Shown in pieces: positions 1 through 8,666 of a stretch of DNA of 50,225 nt (its first letter is position 1; every line of letters begins with the position of its first letter). Made by a program: the position numbers and the translations under genes. The stretch comes from Chitinispirillaceae bacterium (GTDB lineage Bacteria; Fibrobacterota; Chitinivibrionia; Chitinivibrionales; Chitinispirillaceae): positions 1 to 50,225 of the forward strand of contig JAFGIW010000111.1 of NCBI GenBank assembly GCA_016929415.1, given 5' to 3'. The notes below the pieces were generated by a model. That model was not told the DNA's origin and did not search any database. It saw only the letters and a program-made list of their open reading frames with translations.

Positions 1-62
1 CGTGCGGCATCAGCCTTGCCTTTTGAACGTTTGATGGTTGCCCATTTGGAATGACCCGACAT
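1..62 (-). CDS. yebC: YebC/TACO1-family protein, N-terminal fragment (cut by window edge)
   Basis: Only about 20 codons are visible, reading leftward from an ATG at 62. The peptide starts MSGHSKWATIKRSKGKADAA, which matches the strongly conserved N-terminus of the YebC/TACO1 family (MSGHSKWxxIK..KxxxDAxR). Family members act as DNA-binding transcriptional regulators or as ribosome-associated factors that relieve stalling; which role applies here cannot be told. A very good ribosome site (AAAGGAG, about 7 nt before the ATG) fixes the start. It lies 158 bp downstream of murI on the same strand and may be read from that operon or from its own promoter. Confidence 0.88.
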   Translation of the reverse strand, partial: MSGHSKWATIKRSKGKADAA

Positions 63-220
63 GTATATCTCCTTTATAACAATTGTTCACTTTTTCCGCG
101 ATATCCACCGCGGTACTGAGGCGACGCAGTATGCAATGCCGGGATCAGGCGGGTGGAACAGAACATTCGCCGCGCAGGAAAGCGTATTACCGCAATACGG
201 TGACGCAAGAGTTCCTTTCG

Positions 221-1048
221 TCACTGCTTTGCACCCCCGGCAAACGAAATCGATTTCTGATGCGGCAATGCCTCCCCGAAAAACAGCGGCAGCTGCCCGG
301 CGGTATGGAGCGGCGTTTCGGTGAAAAAGAATGCGGATTGTCCGAGTCCGCCGCCTTCCGGCTCACTGCAGAGATCAAGCGCGGTAAGAATATCCTGGAC
401 CTCCTTGGCGGTCCACAGCGCGCTGTCGATAATCTGCATGCGTGTTCCGACCGTCCCCTGCACCACCTCAAGAAGCGGGGGATAATGGGTACATCCGAGT
501 ATGAGACAATCAACACCGAGATCAATCATTTCATAAAGGTAAAACTGTACCGTCAGACGGGTGATATCATGATCGAACATCATCTCTTCAACAAGCGGTA
601 TCAGAAACGGCGTCGCCGTTTCATAGACTTTAGCTGCGGAATCGATACGCTCGATCGCCTTTTTATAGGCGCCCGAACGGATCGTGGCATGAGTGCCGAT
701 CACGCCGATTTTACGATCAGCAGTCCGCAACACGGCGGCACGTGCCCCCGGCAGTACGGCCCCGATAACCGGAACGTCGCGCGCATATCGTTCGATGGCT
801 TCCAGGGCGACGGCCGAGATCGTATTGCAGGCGACAACGAGCAGCTTGATGTCCCGCCCGAACAGTGTTTCCGCACCCTGCAGGGCAAACGATCGGATGG
901 TTTCCTCGGGTCTGTTTCCATAAGGAAACCGTGCCGTATCTCCTGCATAAATGAGGCGCTCCCCGGGCATCAGACGAACGATCTCACGCACGACCGTGAG
1001 CCCGCCGGTCCCGCTGTCAAGCACGCCGATCGGTCGCGGATCGCTCAT
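221..1048 (-). CDS. murI: Glutamate racemase
   Basis: 275 residues, normal length for MurI. It interconverts L- and D-glutamate in the cytoplasm and so supplies the D-Glu that MurD adds to the peptidoglycan stem. The N-terminal GVLDSGTGGLTV motif, the first catalytic cysteine in VACNT (C74) and the second in GCTHYP (C186) are all present, so the cofactor-independent two-base mechanism should be intact. The start ATG overlaps the amidase stop codon in an ATGA junction, indicating translational coupling. The last 25 residues or so, rich in F, G and H, are not typical of the fold core and look like a lineage-specific tail. Sitting with smpB and an amidase, and just ahead of the large division cluster, it belongs to a cell-wall neighbourhood. 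Confidence 0.95.
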   Translation of the reverse strand: MSDPRPIGVLDSGTGGLTVVREIVRLMPGERLIYAGDTARFPYGNRPEETIRSFALQGAETLFGRDIKLLVVACNTISAVALEAIERYARDVPVIGAVLPGARAAVLRTADRKIGVIGTHATIRSGAYKKAIERIDSAAKVYETATPFLIPLVEEMMFDHDITRLTVQFYLYEMIDLGVDCLILGCTHYPPLLEVVQGTVGTRMQIIDSALWTAKEVQDILTALDLCSEPEGGGLGQSAFFFTETPLHTAGQLPLFFGEALPHQKSISFAGGAKQ

Positions 1049-2493
1049 AATCCGGTCCCGTATTTTTCACAGAAACCGATGACCGCCCCGCTCATTGCGG
1101 CGGCCATCTCTCTTTGAAACGCAGCGTCATTGAGCAGCTTTTCTTCCTTCTTGTATGAAAGAAAACCGGTCTCAATCAGTACCGACGGCATGAAGGCTCC
1201 GTTTAACACCCAGAAATTGGCCTGACCGACGCCGCGGTGCAGTTTCGGGATCTTTTTGCCGAAGGTGTTGTTGAATTTCTGATGGAGCAGGATGCACAGG
1301 TCCTGGCTCTCCCGCAGATACTCGTTGCCCGCCATTTCGATGAGGACATTCCGCAGATTTGAATATTTCTGGGGCTGCTCCTCAAGTTTGATGACCGCAT
1401 TCTCCCGCATGGCGACCAGTTTGTCTTCCTCATTTTTAGCCTGCGAAAGAAAGTAAATCTTGTAACCGCTGGTCTTCTGCTTCTTTTTCGGATCTCCGAT
1501 CGCATCGGCATGAATACTGATAAACAGGTGCGCCTTTTTATCGTTGGCAAACTTCGTCCGGTCGCTCAGGGGGATGAAAACGTCAGTCTCTCGGGTCATG
1601 TAAACCTTCAGTCCGTTTTTCTTCCGGAGTATGTCGCGTAAGGCAAGACTGATCGGCAGAACGACATCTTTTTCCTTGACGCCCGAAGCACCGATGCAGC
1701 CAGGGTCTTTCCCGCCATGACCGGGATCGAGAACAATGATGGTGGTTCCCGGGTTTTCGGCGGCGGCTTTTTTCGCCGGTTTCGGAACGGTCTTCAGCGG
1801 TTTCAGCGAAACCATGATGGTACGGGTGTCCTGAACGTAGTCGATCATCGGTTCTTCGATGTCGCGTGTAAGCAGCGCGGTTATCTGCGCCGAAACATCA
1901 AATTGAATCGAGAAGATCGAATTGACCAGGCCGATGCGGGTGTTCTGTTTGATACTCGTCGTGTCGACACGGCCTCCGAAAAAATTAAACGTCAGGTTGG
2001 GGAAAAAACAGGTCACGTCAAAGGGAAGCGAATCGGCAAGCACGATGGAGAGAAGCGTCCCGTTTCGTTTTTTTTCCGACGTGACGGAGAGAATATTGAC
2101 ACCCGTTTTACGATGCGAGGAAACCACCGCCCGGTCGGGACTCGTCGTGATGGAATCGCCCGGAGCGAAGAGCCGTTCCAGCAGGCCGCGCGGCAGACAA
2201 AGCGTCGCCCCGATCCGCACGGGTGCTTCCGGGAGCTTATCCACCGATCCGTTTACATAATAGAAACAGTTGCCTTCATAGAAGCGCAGCTGGTCGGGCG
2301 GTCGGACGCAGGTGAGCCGGCCGAACGCGCGCTCCCATTGCCATGAATAACCCAGCGAATCGGCAAAAGCCGTTATCGCACCCATGGACGCGGCCGTACC
2401 GTCACTCTTTTCGCTGCCGCCCCATGCGACGCCGACGGAAAGCGCTACAACGGAAATCATGCGCAGCAGTGAAAAAAAAAGTCTTTTTCTCAT
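1045..2493 (-). CDS. Periplasmic N-acetylmuramoyl-L-alanine amidase (Amidase_3)
   Basis: 482 residues with a signal peptide (hydrophobic residues about 5-24). Residues about 40-110 resemble a copper-amine-oxidase-N-like domain and about 140-230 an AMIN-like beta domain; both are used by amidases for wall or periplasmic targeting. The C-terminal zinc amidase domain starts near residue 252: DPGHGG (H259), a Glu at about 274, SIHAD (H328) and the catalytic Glu in LIETGF. It should cleave the bond between MurNAc and the stem peptide, as AmiA/B/C do during daughter-cell separation. It is coupled to murI by ATGA and overlaps the 3' end of smpB by 4 bp. The family is clear; which of AmiA, AmiB or AmiC it corresponds to is not. 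Confidence 0.9.
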   Translation of the reverse strand: MRKRLFFSLLRMISVVALSVGVAWGGSEKSDGTAASMGAITAFADSLGYSWQWERAFGRLTCVRPPDQLRFYEGNCFYYVNGSVDKLPEAPVRIGATLCLPRGLLERLFAPGDSITTSPDRAVVSSHRKTGVNILSVTSEKKRNGTLLSIVLADSLPFDVTCFFPNLTFNFFGGRVDTTSIKQNTRIGLVNSIFSIQFDVSAQITALLTRDIEEPMIDYVQDTRTIMVSLKPLKTVPKPAKKAAAENPGTTIIVLDPGHGGKDPGCIGASGVKEKDVVLPISLALRDILRKKNGLKVYMTRETDVFIPLSDRTKFANDKKAHLFISIHADAIGDPKKKQKTSGYKIYFLSQAKNEEDKLVAMRENAVIKLEEQPQKYSNLRNVLIEMAGNEYLRESQDLCILLHQKFNNTFGKKIPKLHRGVGQANFWVLNGAFMPSVLIETGFLSYKKEEKLLNDAAFQREMAAAMSGAVIGFCEKYGTGL

Positions 2494-2942
2494 ATGCCGC
2501 GTCGCCCGCTCATAAGTTGACGGATTTTCCGCTTCGATTCGTTTTCGGCTATTTTCCGGCGTTTATCCCATTTCTTTCTTCCACGACAGAGTCCGAGCTC
2601 GAGCTTGACCCACTGTTTCTTGAAATACAATGACAGCGGGATAAGCGTCAACTGCCTGCGTTCAACCTCGCTATCGAGATGAAGTATCTCCTTTTTGTTC
2701 AGCAGCAGTTTCCGTTTTCGATACGGATCGGGAACTCTGAAACTGACGTGAGTGTAAGAACTGATATGCAAATGATTGATGAACAGCTCACCGTCGCTAC
2801 AGTGGGCATAACTGTCGGAAAGGTTTACCTTCCCGGCGCGCACCGCTTTCACTTCCGCACCGCACAGGGCAATGCCCGCCTCGAACTTTTCAAGGATTTC
2901 ATAATCGTGAAAGGCTTTGCGATTTTTTGCGATGATACTCAT
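2490..2942 (-). CDS. smpB: SsrA-binding protein SmpB
   Basis: 150 residues, standard length. SmpB binds tmRNA and brings it to stalled ribosomes for trans-translation. It has the N-terminal IAKNRKAFHDYEI stretch, the AGIALCGAEVKAVRAGKVNL core that forms the OB-fold/tmRNA contact, and a basic C-terminal tail (KKWDKRRKIAENESKRK) that mimics the codon-anticodon region in the A site. It is first in an overlapping minus-strand set smpB-amidase-murI. The tmRNA gene itself is not visible in the window. The region between it and the divergent HIT gene (2943-3077) is AT-rich and should hold both promoters, but no convincing -35/-10 pair was found there. Confidence 0.96.
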   Translation of the reverse strand: MSIIAKNRKAFHDYEILEKFEAGIALCGAEVKAVRAGKVNLSDSYAHCSDGELFINHLHISSYTHVSFRVPDPYRKRKLLLNKKEILHLDSEVERRQLTLIPLSLYFKKQWVKLELGLCRGRKKWDKRRKIAENESKRKIRQLMSGRRGI

Positions 2943-3077
2943 TGTTTAAAAATAGATTGTGAGGCAATTAAGGTAAAAGTAGTATCACTCCCGGCACGCT
3001 ATTACTATTTTATTATTTTTGAGCGGCAAACCAACCATGGGGTTGTATTTTGAAATTCCAGTTTAAGGAGCGGATGT

Positions 3078-3422
3078 ATGAATGACTGCCTGTTCTGTAA
3101 AATGGTCAATAATACCATTTCGGTTCCCCGGGTCTATGAGGATGACCGGGTGATCGTTATCAGGGACATCAATCCACAGGCGCCATGCCACCTCCTCGCC
3201 ATCCCCCGGTCGCACTATCCCGGTATCCATCAGGTGCCGCAGGAAGAGCATGCTCTTTTTCAGTCGCTTTTTTCCGCAATCCAAAAAGTACTGGTCAATG
3301 AAGGTATTGCCGAAAAGGGGTATCGACTGGTCATTAACTCCGGTTCGGCGGCAGGCCAGTCTGTTGACCACATCCATGTGCATATACTCAATGGCCGCCC
3401 GATGCAATGGCCGCCGGGTTGA
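3078..3422 (+). CDS. HIT-family nucleotide-binding protein (Hint-like)
   Basis: 114 residues. The histidine triad HIHVH (H98, H100, H102) is intact, with an N-terminal CLFC (C4, C7) that, with a downstream histidine, forms the zinc site seen in Hint-type proteins. Proteins of this family hydrolyse nucleoside phosphoramidates or related AMP conjugates; the true substrate in bacteria is mostly unknown. The start is supported by AAGGAG about 8 nt upstream. The gene is divergent from smpB and convergent with a small minus-strand ORF whose stop lies 36 bp away, so it is probably a single-gene transcript. Confidence 0.92.
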   Translation: MNDCLFCKMVNNTISVPRVYEDDRVIVIRDINPQAPCHLLAIPRSHYPGIHQVPQEEHALFQSLFSAIQKVLVNEGIAEKGYRLVINSGSAAGQSVDHIHVHILNGRPMQWPPG

Positions 3423-3458
3423 GCGCGTGCGGCCATATGAGCGGGGCATAATATTGAT

Positions 3459-3662
3459 TTAAACGCCGATGGTCTTTCTCATTTTATTCCGGACTGATTC
3501 GGTAATCACGTGAGTGCTGTGGTCTTCGGTATTATACCAGAAAAAGATAAAATCATTGTTGTCGGTGAAACAATCCTCAAAGTGCGATTTCTGCGCACAG
3601 GGGAAGATTTTTTTATGCCTCTTCTCCGCTTTTCTGATCATGCGCGTTTTCAGTTCATTCAT
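3459..3662 (-). CDS. Small protein of unknown function downstream of ftsZ
   Basis: 67 residues from the ATG at 3662, chosen because GAGGA lies 5 nt upstream; a longer reading to 3713 would run into the hairpin. The protein is basic at its N-terminus (MNELKTRMIRKAEKRHKKI) and has an aromatic stretch (NDFIFFWYNTEDHSTHVI) near the C-terminus, with no signal peptide or membrane segment. I do not recognise the family. It is the last reading frame of the division cluster, separated from the ftsZ stop by a terminator-like hairpin, so it may only be made by read-through or from a local promoter. The good ribosome site argues that it is real. Confidence 0.62.
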   Translation of the reverse strand: MNELKTRMIRKAEKRHKKIFPCAQKSHFEDCFTDNNDFIFFWYNTEDHSTHVITESVRNKMRKTIGV

Positions 3663-3677
3663 ACTCGTCCTCATGCG

Positions 3678-3710
3678 AAAAAGCTGAAGGTGCTGCGGGC
3701 GGCAGCACCT
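3678..3710 (-). terminator. Terminator-like hairpin after ftsZ
   Basis: A perfect 9-bp stem (AGGTGCTGC at 3688-3696 and its complement at 3702-3710, 5-nt loop) begins 12 nt after the ftsZ stop. Reading leftward it is followed by five uridines at 3678-3682, after a 5-nt gap. The gap makes it a weak or partial intrinsic terminator. The ribosome site of the small ORF (3668-3672) starts about 5 nt beyond the U-run, so the hairpin may attenuate transcription into that gene. Confidence 0.55.
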
Positions 3711-3722
3711 CATGGCCGTTAT

Positions 3723-5081
3723 CTACTGCATCTGTTTCCTTAAAAAGGTGGGTACGTCCATATCGTCTTCATATTGCGTAATGACGCTGCCTTTTGAAAC
3801 GTATACCCGCTCATTGCGGATCTGGTTTCTTATAATATAGGGATGAAGAACGGACTCCTGAGCGGCGGATACCTGCACATTGTCAACCTCTTTCCGGATA
3901 GTTCCGGGGTCCGCCTGAACACCGGCGTCCTTCACCTCTCCGGAGGGACGCTCATGGAAGACCTGCTGCGGTGCGCCCGGTATCCGCGGAACGTTCTCCT
4001 GTTTCCCGGGGAAAGGAATTGACATCTGTTCAACCTGTTTTACCTTCTCCCACTGCCGCCCCGGCATTTTTCCCGCCACTTTCTGATCGCATTCATTGTT
4101 CTGTTTCTCGCTGTCCGATTTATTGAATCCGGTTGCGATGACGGTAACGCTGATTTTCCCGTTCATCGTCGGATCGGCGACCGCACCGAAAATAACATTC
4201 GTCTCATTGTCCTCGCCAACCGAATTGTAGACCGCCTGCGTCGCATCGCTGACATCATAGAGCGTCATGTCTTCGCCGCCGGTGATATTGATGAGGATGC
4301 CGCGGGCTCCCGTAATCGACACTTCGTCGAGCAGCGGGCTGTGGATGGCCGCTTCGGCCGCCATGATCGCGCGGTTTTCCCCCTCTCCCAAGCCGGTACC
4401 CATCAGGGCGTCACCCATCCCCTTCATGATGGTCTTTACATCGGCGAAATCGAGGTTGACCAGTCCGTGCACCGAAATAAGGTCGGAGATTCCTTTTGTG
4501 GCCTGATACAATACGTCATCAGCCGACTTAAAGGCGTCGATCAGGGTTGTTGAACGTTCGACAATAGTCAGCAGCTTCTGATTGGGGATGACGATGATCG
4601 TGTCAACCGACTTGCGGAGTTCCTCGATACCCTTGCGGGCGTTGCGGTCGCGCACCTTTCCCTCGAAAAGAAACGGCCGGGTGACGATCGCCACCGTCAG
4701 GATGTCCAGCTCACGGGCGGTTTCCGCCACGACCGGGGCGCCACCCGTTCCGGTCCCGCCCCCCATGCCTCCGGTAATAAAAAGCATATCGGTTCCCTGA
4801 AGAGCCTCGGCGATTTTTTCCCGGTCCTCTTCAGCCGCCAGCCGTCCGACATCGGGATTGGCGCCGGCGCCAAGCCCTTTCGTGATTTTCTCTCCTATCT
4901 GGATGCGATTCTTGGCGCGATTATTGTCAAGCGCCATCGCATCGGTATTGATCGCGATGAACTCCACACCGGTGAGCCCCGATGCGATCATGCGGTTGAC
5001 CGCATTCCCTCCGGCACCGCCGACACCGACCACTTTCATCTTGGCGACTGTATCGAACTTGTCATCCATTAAGATTTCCAT
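3723..5081 (-). CDS. ftsZ: Cell division protein FtsZ
   Basis: 452 residues from the ATG at 5081, chosen because AGGAGG sits about 7 nt upstream (an in-frame ATG at 5108 has no such site). The tubulin-like GTPase forms the Z-ring. The tubulin signature GGGTGTG (about 107-113) and the T7 synergy loop NLDFADV (N209-V215, with D211 and D214) are intact. The globular part ends near residue 325. A long variable linker rich in Q, P and E follows, and the end [14 protein letters not shown] matches the conserved FtsZ C-terminal peptide that binds FtsA. It follows ftsA by 73 bp and is the last large gene of the division cluster. Confidence 0.98.
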   Translation of the reverse strand: MEILMDDKFDTVAKMKVVGVGGAGGNAVNRMIASGLTGVEFIAINTDAMALDNNRAKNRIQIGEKITKGLGAGANPDVGRLAAEEDREKIAEALQGTDMLFITGGMGGGTGTGGAPVVAETARELDILTVAIVTRPFLFEGKVRDRNARKGIEELRKSVDTIIVIPNQKLLTIVERSTTLIDAFKSADDVLYQATKGISDLISVHGLVNLDFADVKTIMKGMGDALMGTGLGEGENRAIMAAEAAIHSPLLDEVSITGARGILINITGGEDMTLYDVSDATQAVYNSVGEDNETNVIFGAVADPTMNGKISVTVIATGFNKSDSEKQNNECDQKVAGKMPGRQWEKVKQVEQMSIPFPGKQENVPRIPGAPQQVFHERPSGEVKDAGVQADPGTIRKEVDNVQVSAAQESVLHPYIIRNQIRNERVYVSKGSVITQYEDDMDVPTFLRKQMQ

Positions 5082-5154
5082 CAGCCCCTCCTCTGTCATG
5101 TGAAACATGTTTTCTTTTATAGTTGCCGTTTGTTATCATGCCGTTCTCTCGCCG

Positions 5155-6390
5155 TCAGAAAAATTCCTTGACCCATGTTTTCATCCGTTCAAAAATATGC
5201 CGGAAAAGATCGCCGCCGCGGAAACGCCCTCTGCCTTTCGCCCTGCGCCGCTGTTCCATGCCGTACATGCACAAGCCCACGCCCGTCGCGTGGACCGGCG
5301 ACTGTGCCGCCTCAGTCAATCCTCCGAAGCCGTAGGGAACCCCCAGCTTTACCGGCATTTCGAACACCTTTTCGGCGAGTTCCTTGATTCCCTCCATCAG
5401 CGATCCGCCGCCGGTGAGCACCACGCCGGCGCCGAGCATGTCGGCATATTCGGTCCGCTTTATCTCACGCTGGACAAGCGCGAATATTTCCTCGATGCGC
5501 GGTTCGATGATCGAGGCGAGCACCGCTTTGGATACCTCTCGCTGTTCACGCCCCCCCACCCCGGGAACACTGATGAATTCATTCCCCTTGACCATCTGTG
5601 AAAAGGCGCATCCATATTGACGCTTGATCTCCTCGGCGCGCTCGATCGGCGTGCGGATGCCGATCGCGATGTCGCTTGTCACGTTCTTCCCGCCGAGCGC
5701 AACCACCGCCGTCTGCCGGATGCTCTCATCGAAGTAGATGGCGATGTCCGTTGTACCGCCGCCCATGTCGATAAGCGCGACGCCGAGCTCTTTTTCGTCT
5801 TTTTCGAGTACCGAATAGCATGAAGCAAGCGGCTCGAGCACCATATCGATCACTTTCAGACCCGCCTTTTCGACGCTCCGGTAAATGTTCTGTGCGCTGG
5901 TTACCGCCCCGGTAATTATATGTACCTGCGTTTCGAGCCGCACGCCGCACATGCCGATCGGGTCCTTGATTCCTTTCTGGTCGTCAACCACGAACTCCTG
6001 CGGAATAACGTGCAGTATTTCACGATCCATGGGGATTGATACCGCTTTCGCCGCATCGATGGCGCGAAGCACATCAAGCTCGGTTATCTCCTTGTCTTCG
6101 CGCGAAATGGCGACGACGCCGCGGCTGTTGATCGCCCGGATATGGTCTCCTGCGATGCCGACCCATACCGCATCGACATCGATCCCCGCCATCAGTTCCG
6201 CCTCTTCCACCGCTTTCTTTATCGAACGCACCGTTTTATCGATATTGACGACCACTCCTTTACGAAGTCCATCGGAAGGGCTGACGCCGACGCCGACGAT
6301 CTTCAACTCGTCGTTCGCACCCCGCTCCGAAATGATACAGGCTATCTTCGTTGTTCCTATATCAAGCCCGACCACCATTGGAATATCCAT
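5155..6390 (-). CDS. ftsA: Cell division protein FtsA
   Basis: 411 residues. This actin-like ATPase tethers FtsZ filaments to the membrane and recruits later divisome proteins. Visible are the phosphate-1 motif GLDIGTTKI at residues 8-16, the second phosphate loop IDMGGGTTDIA, the adenosine motif VVLTGGGSLMEGI, and a C-terminal amphipathic helix (LFRHIFERMKTWVKEFF) of the type used as membrane-targeting sequence. The linker before the helix is strongly basic (RRRAKGRGRFRGG), which could add electrostatic membrane binding. The spacing to ftsQ (36 bp) and to ftsZ (73 bp) fits one operon. Confidence 0.98.
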   Translation of the reverse strand: MDIPMVVGLDIGTTKIACIISERGANDELKIVGVGVSPSDGLRKGVVVNIDKTVRSIKKAVEEAELMAGIDVDAVWVGIAGDHIRAINSRGVVAISREDKEITELDVLRAIDAAKAVSIPMDREILHVIPQEFVVDDQKGIKDPIGMCGVRLETQVHIITGAVTSAQNIYRSVEKAGLKVIDMVLEPLASCYSVLEKDEKELGVALIDMGGGTTDIAIYFDESIRQTAVVALGGKNVTSDIAIGIRTPIERAEEIKRQYGCAFSQMVKGNEFISVPGVGGREQREVSKAVLASIIEPRIEEIFALVQREIKRTEYADMLGAGVVLTGGGSLMEGIKELAEKVFEMPVKLGVPYGFGGLTEAAQSPVHATGVGLCMYGMEQRRRAKGRGRFRGGDLFRHIFERMKTWVKEFF

Positions 6391-6426
6391 TGAACACCCC
6401 CATCTATACCGTCATTATTCTTATCA

Positions 6427-7287
6427 TCAGTCGCTCATGCTCCGCTTTCGTTGAGATCCGGACGGTTCCCGGCAGACATACGCGAGGTTCTGATATCGTA
6501 AGTCGATCCGTGTCGCAGCGGGAGGGCTGTCCGCCAGCATCTCCAGCAGATACCTTACATTTTTCAACTGTTTCGTGTCCGTATCATACCCGATATCAAT
6601 TACCACCGGCTGATCGGCCGCCATGCAGCGTATACAGCCGGTATCTCGTATATCAAGCTGTGTTATCGTATGAAAGAATGCACCGTCGACCGCGCACGCA
6701 TGTGCGATAAAGCGTCCCGCCCGGGCGATCGACGCGCTGTCGGGGCGGTGGTTCCCTTGGCCGTCGACCGAAGTCCGCAACGCCGAAATCAGGGGCAGAT
6801 CATAGTTCTTTCCCGGCTCGACCGGGAGGAGGACACCGAACCGGTCGATCAGCCGTACCTCGCCGATATTGACTAAAGCAATCGGTATGCGTTCCCTGAT
6901 TTCAAGAACGACCGTTCCCCACCAGCGCCTGACGCAACGCGCCTTCTCAATCCATGGATCGGTGAGGAGCGACGCCGCAACCGAAGCCTCCTTCACCCGG
7001 TATATTTTCAGTGACGGTGTGATGCCGCATCTTTTCAGTAGGTCGGTCGCGGCAATCCGCCGATTGCCCCTGACCGATATTTTCCCGACGGTAAAAAACC
7101 GTGAACGATCGAGCGCACCGATGATTTTTTCGTAACCGACCGCACCGCCGTAAATGGCTCCGGCAACCATTGCCAGCACCACGGCACCCGCGCCCGCTGC
7201 CGGTATCAGCCGTCGGAGGCGTGAAACGAATTTCCGCTTCCGCTGCACGTATTTCTTCCGTGAATTGACGCCTCTACGCTTTCGCAT
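6427..7287 (-). CDS. ftsQ: Cell division protein FtsQ (POTRA domain)
   Basis: 286 residues. A very basic cytoplasmic N-terminus (about 30 residues) precedes one membrane helix (about 31-52). A POTRA domain follows (FFTVGKISVRGNRRIAATDL), then the FtsQ/DivIB domain with ERIPIALVNI and the IDRFGVLLPV stretch. FtsQ bridges early cytoplasmic and late periplasmic divisome parts and binds FtsB and FtsL. The start overlaps the end of murC by 14 bp. The usual ddl and murB neighbours found between murC and ftsQ in many bacteria are absent. Confidence 0.93.
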   Translation of the reverse strand: MRKRRGVNSRKKYVQRKRKFVSRLRRLIPAAGAGAVVLAMVAGAIYGGAVGYEKIIGALDRSRFFTVGKISVRGNRRIAATDLLKRCGITPSLKIYRVKEASVAASLLTDPWIEKARCVRRWWGTVVLEIRERIPIALVNIGEVRLIDRFGVLLPVEPGKNYDLPLISALRTSVDGQGNHRPDSASIARAGRFIAHACAVDGAFFHTITQLDIRDTGCIRCMAADQPVVIDIGYDTDTKQLKNVRYLLEMLADSPPAATRIDLRYQNLAYVCREPSGSQRKRSMSD

Positions 7288-8653
7288 GCAGTACCTCCGC
7301 CAGACGGCAGGCGCTTTCGTTTATATCGCCGGCGCCCATGAACAAAAGGTAATCGCCCCCGCGCAAAAGCGGCGGCAACAGCGCCGTCAACTCCCGGTGA
7401 TCGGCAACGTAATGTGCATCGCGATGACCGCGATCGGCCATGCGGTTGATAATCTCCCCCGCGGTCACCTCCGCGATCGGCTCTTCGCGCGCGCGATAGA
7501 TACCGGTAACGTACACGACATCGGCCGTCATCAGCACCGCCGCGAAATCATCGAGGAAATCGCGCGTGCGGGAGTAAAGATGCGGCTGAAACACCGCCAC
7601 CACCCTGCGTGCGCCGCTCCTGCGCGCCGCGTCGATGGTCGCCTGTATCTCACGCGGATGGTGGGCGTAGTCATCGACAATTACCCGATCGTTTATTGCT
7701 GCAATTACCTCGAAACGCCGACGGACGCCCTTAAACGTCGAAAAGGTCCGTTTTATTGTTTGAAAATCGACTTCGAACAACCGTGCGACGGCCACCGCCG
7801 CAAGTGCGTTGCGCGCATTATGCATACCGGGGATCAGCAGGCCGACGCGCCCGATCTCCGCACCGCGCTCAACGACATCAAAGCGTGCACAGCCACCGGT
7901 AAATTCGATGTTTATCGCACGGTAATCCGCCCCGCGATCGATGCCGTACGTCGTCACGGTCGCCGCCACCGACGGCAGCACCTCGCGCACCCCGGGATCA
8001 TCCACGCATGCGATGACCTCGCCGAAAAACGGCACTTTTCGCGTAAAGGCGATGAACGCCTCTTTTATGTCGTCAATATCGCGGTAACAATCCAGATGGT
8101 CGGCGTCGATGTTGGTGATCACGGCAAACGTCGGGTACATCGCGAGGAACGACCGGTCGAACTCATCGGCCTCGGCGACCATCAGGTTGCCCTGTCCGAT
8201 GAGGGCATGCGTTGTACTCCCACGTAGCATTCCCCCGACAAGCACCGTCGGATCGAGCTTTGCCTTTTTCAGGAGCGCCCCGATGAGCGAGGTCGTCGTC
8301 GTTTTACCATGTGTACCGCAGATACAAACGGCAGTGTATTCGCGCATCAGGTCGCCCTGCAGTTCGGCCCGGCGGATTTGCTTCAGGCCCTGTTCAACAG
8401 CATAGCGCCGCTCGGTATTTTCCTCTTTTATCGCACTTGAATAGACGACAAGTTCGGCATTCCTCACGAGTCGCGGTATATGATCGTATTGAACGGCGAT
8501 CCCCATTGACTCAAGCCGTGCGGTCGCCTCGCTCTCCTGCCGGTCGCTCCCGGTCACCGTGTGGCCCAGATGGACGAGCAGTTCGGCGAGCGGGCTCATT
8601 CCGGCACCCCCGATGCCGATCATGTGTAGTTTTTTTGAACGATGCTTCTTCAT
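7274..8653 (-). CDS. murC: UDP-N-acetylmuramate--L-alanine ligase
   Basis: 459 residues from the ATG at 8653; a longer in-frame start at 8713 would overlap ftsW by 47 bp and adds residues unlike the family. It adds L-Ala to UDP-MurNAc, the first step of stem-peptide synthesis. Domain 1 shows the nucleotide loop HMIGIGGAGMSPLAELL, domain 2 the ATP loop GTHGKTTT (113-120), and domain 3 DDYAHHPREI. It lies 13 bp downstream of ftsW. In most dcw clusters murG sits exactly between these two genes, and here it does not. Confidence 0.96.
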   Translation of the reverse strand: MKKHRSKKLHMIGIGGAGMSPLAELLVHLGHTVTGSDRQESEATARLESMGIAVQYDHIPRLVRNAELVVYSSAIKEENTERRYAVEQGLKQIRRAELQGDLMREYTAVCICGTHGKTTTTSLIGALLKKAKLDPTVLVGGMLRGSTTHALIGQGNLMVAEADEFDRSFLAMYPTFAVITNIDADHLDCYRDIDDIKEAFIAFTRKVPFFGEVIACVDDPGVREVLPSVAATVTTYGIDRGADYRAINIEFTGGCARFDVVERGAEIGRVGLLIPGMHNARNALAAVAVARLFEVDFQTIKRTFSTFKGVRRRFEVIAAINDRVIVDDYAHHPREIQATIDAARRSGARRVVAVFQPHLYSRTRDFLDDFAAVLMTADVVYVTGIYRAREEPIAEVTAGEIINRMADRGHRDAHYVADHRELTALLPPLLRGGDYLLFMGAGDINESACRLAEVLHAKA

Positions 8654-8666
8654 AAATCGTCTGCGT

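Noticed and set aside
182-224. Hairpins near the end of murI as an intrinsic terminator
   Set aside because: Stems of 6 bp are present (for example GTGACG/CGTCAC), but there is no following U-run and one arm lies within the murI coding end.
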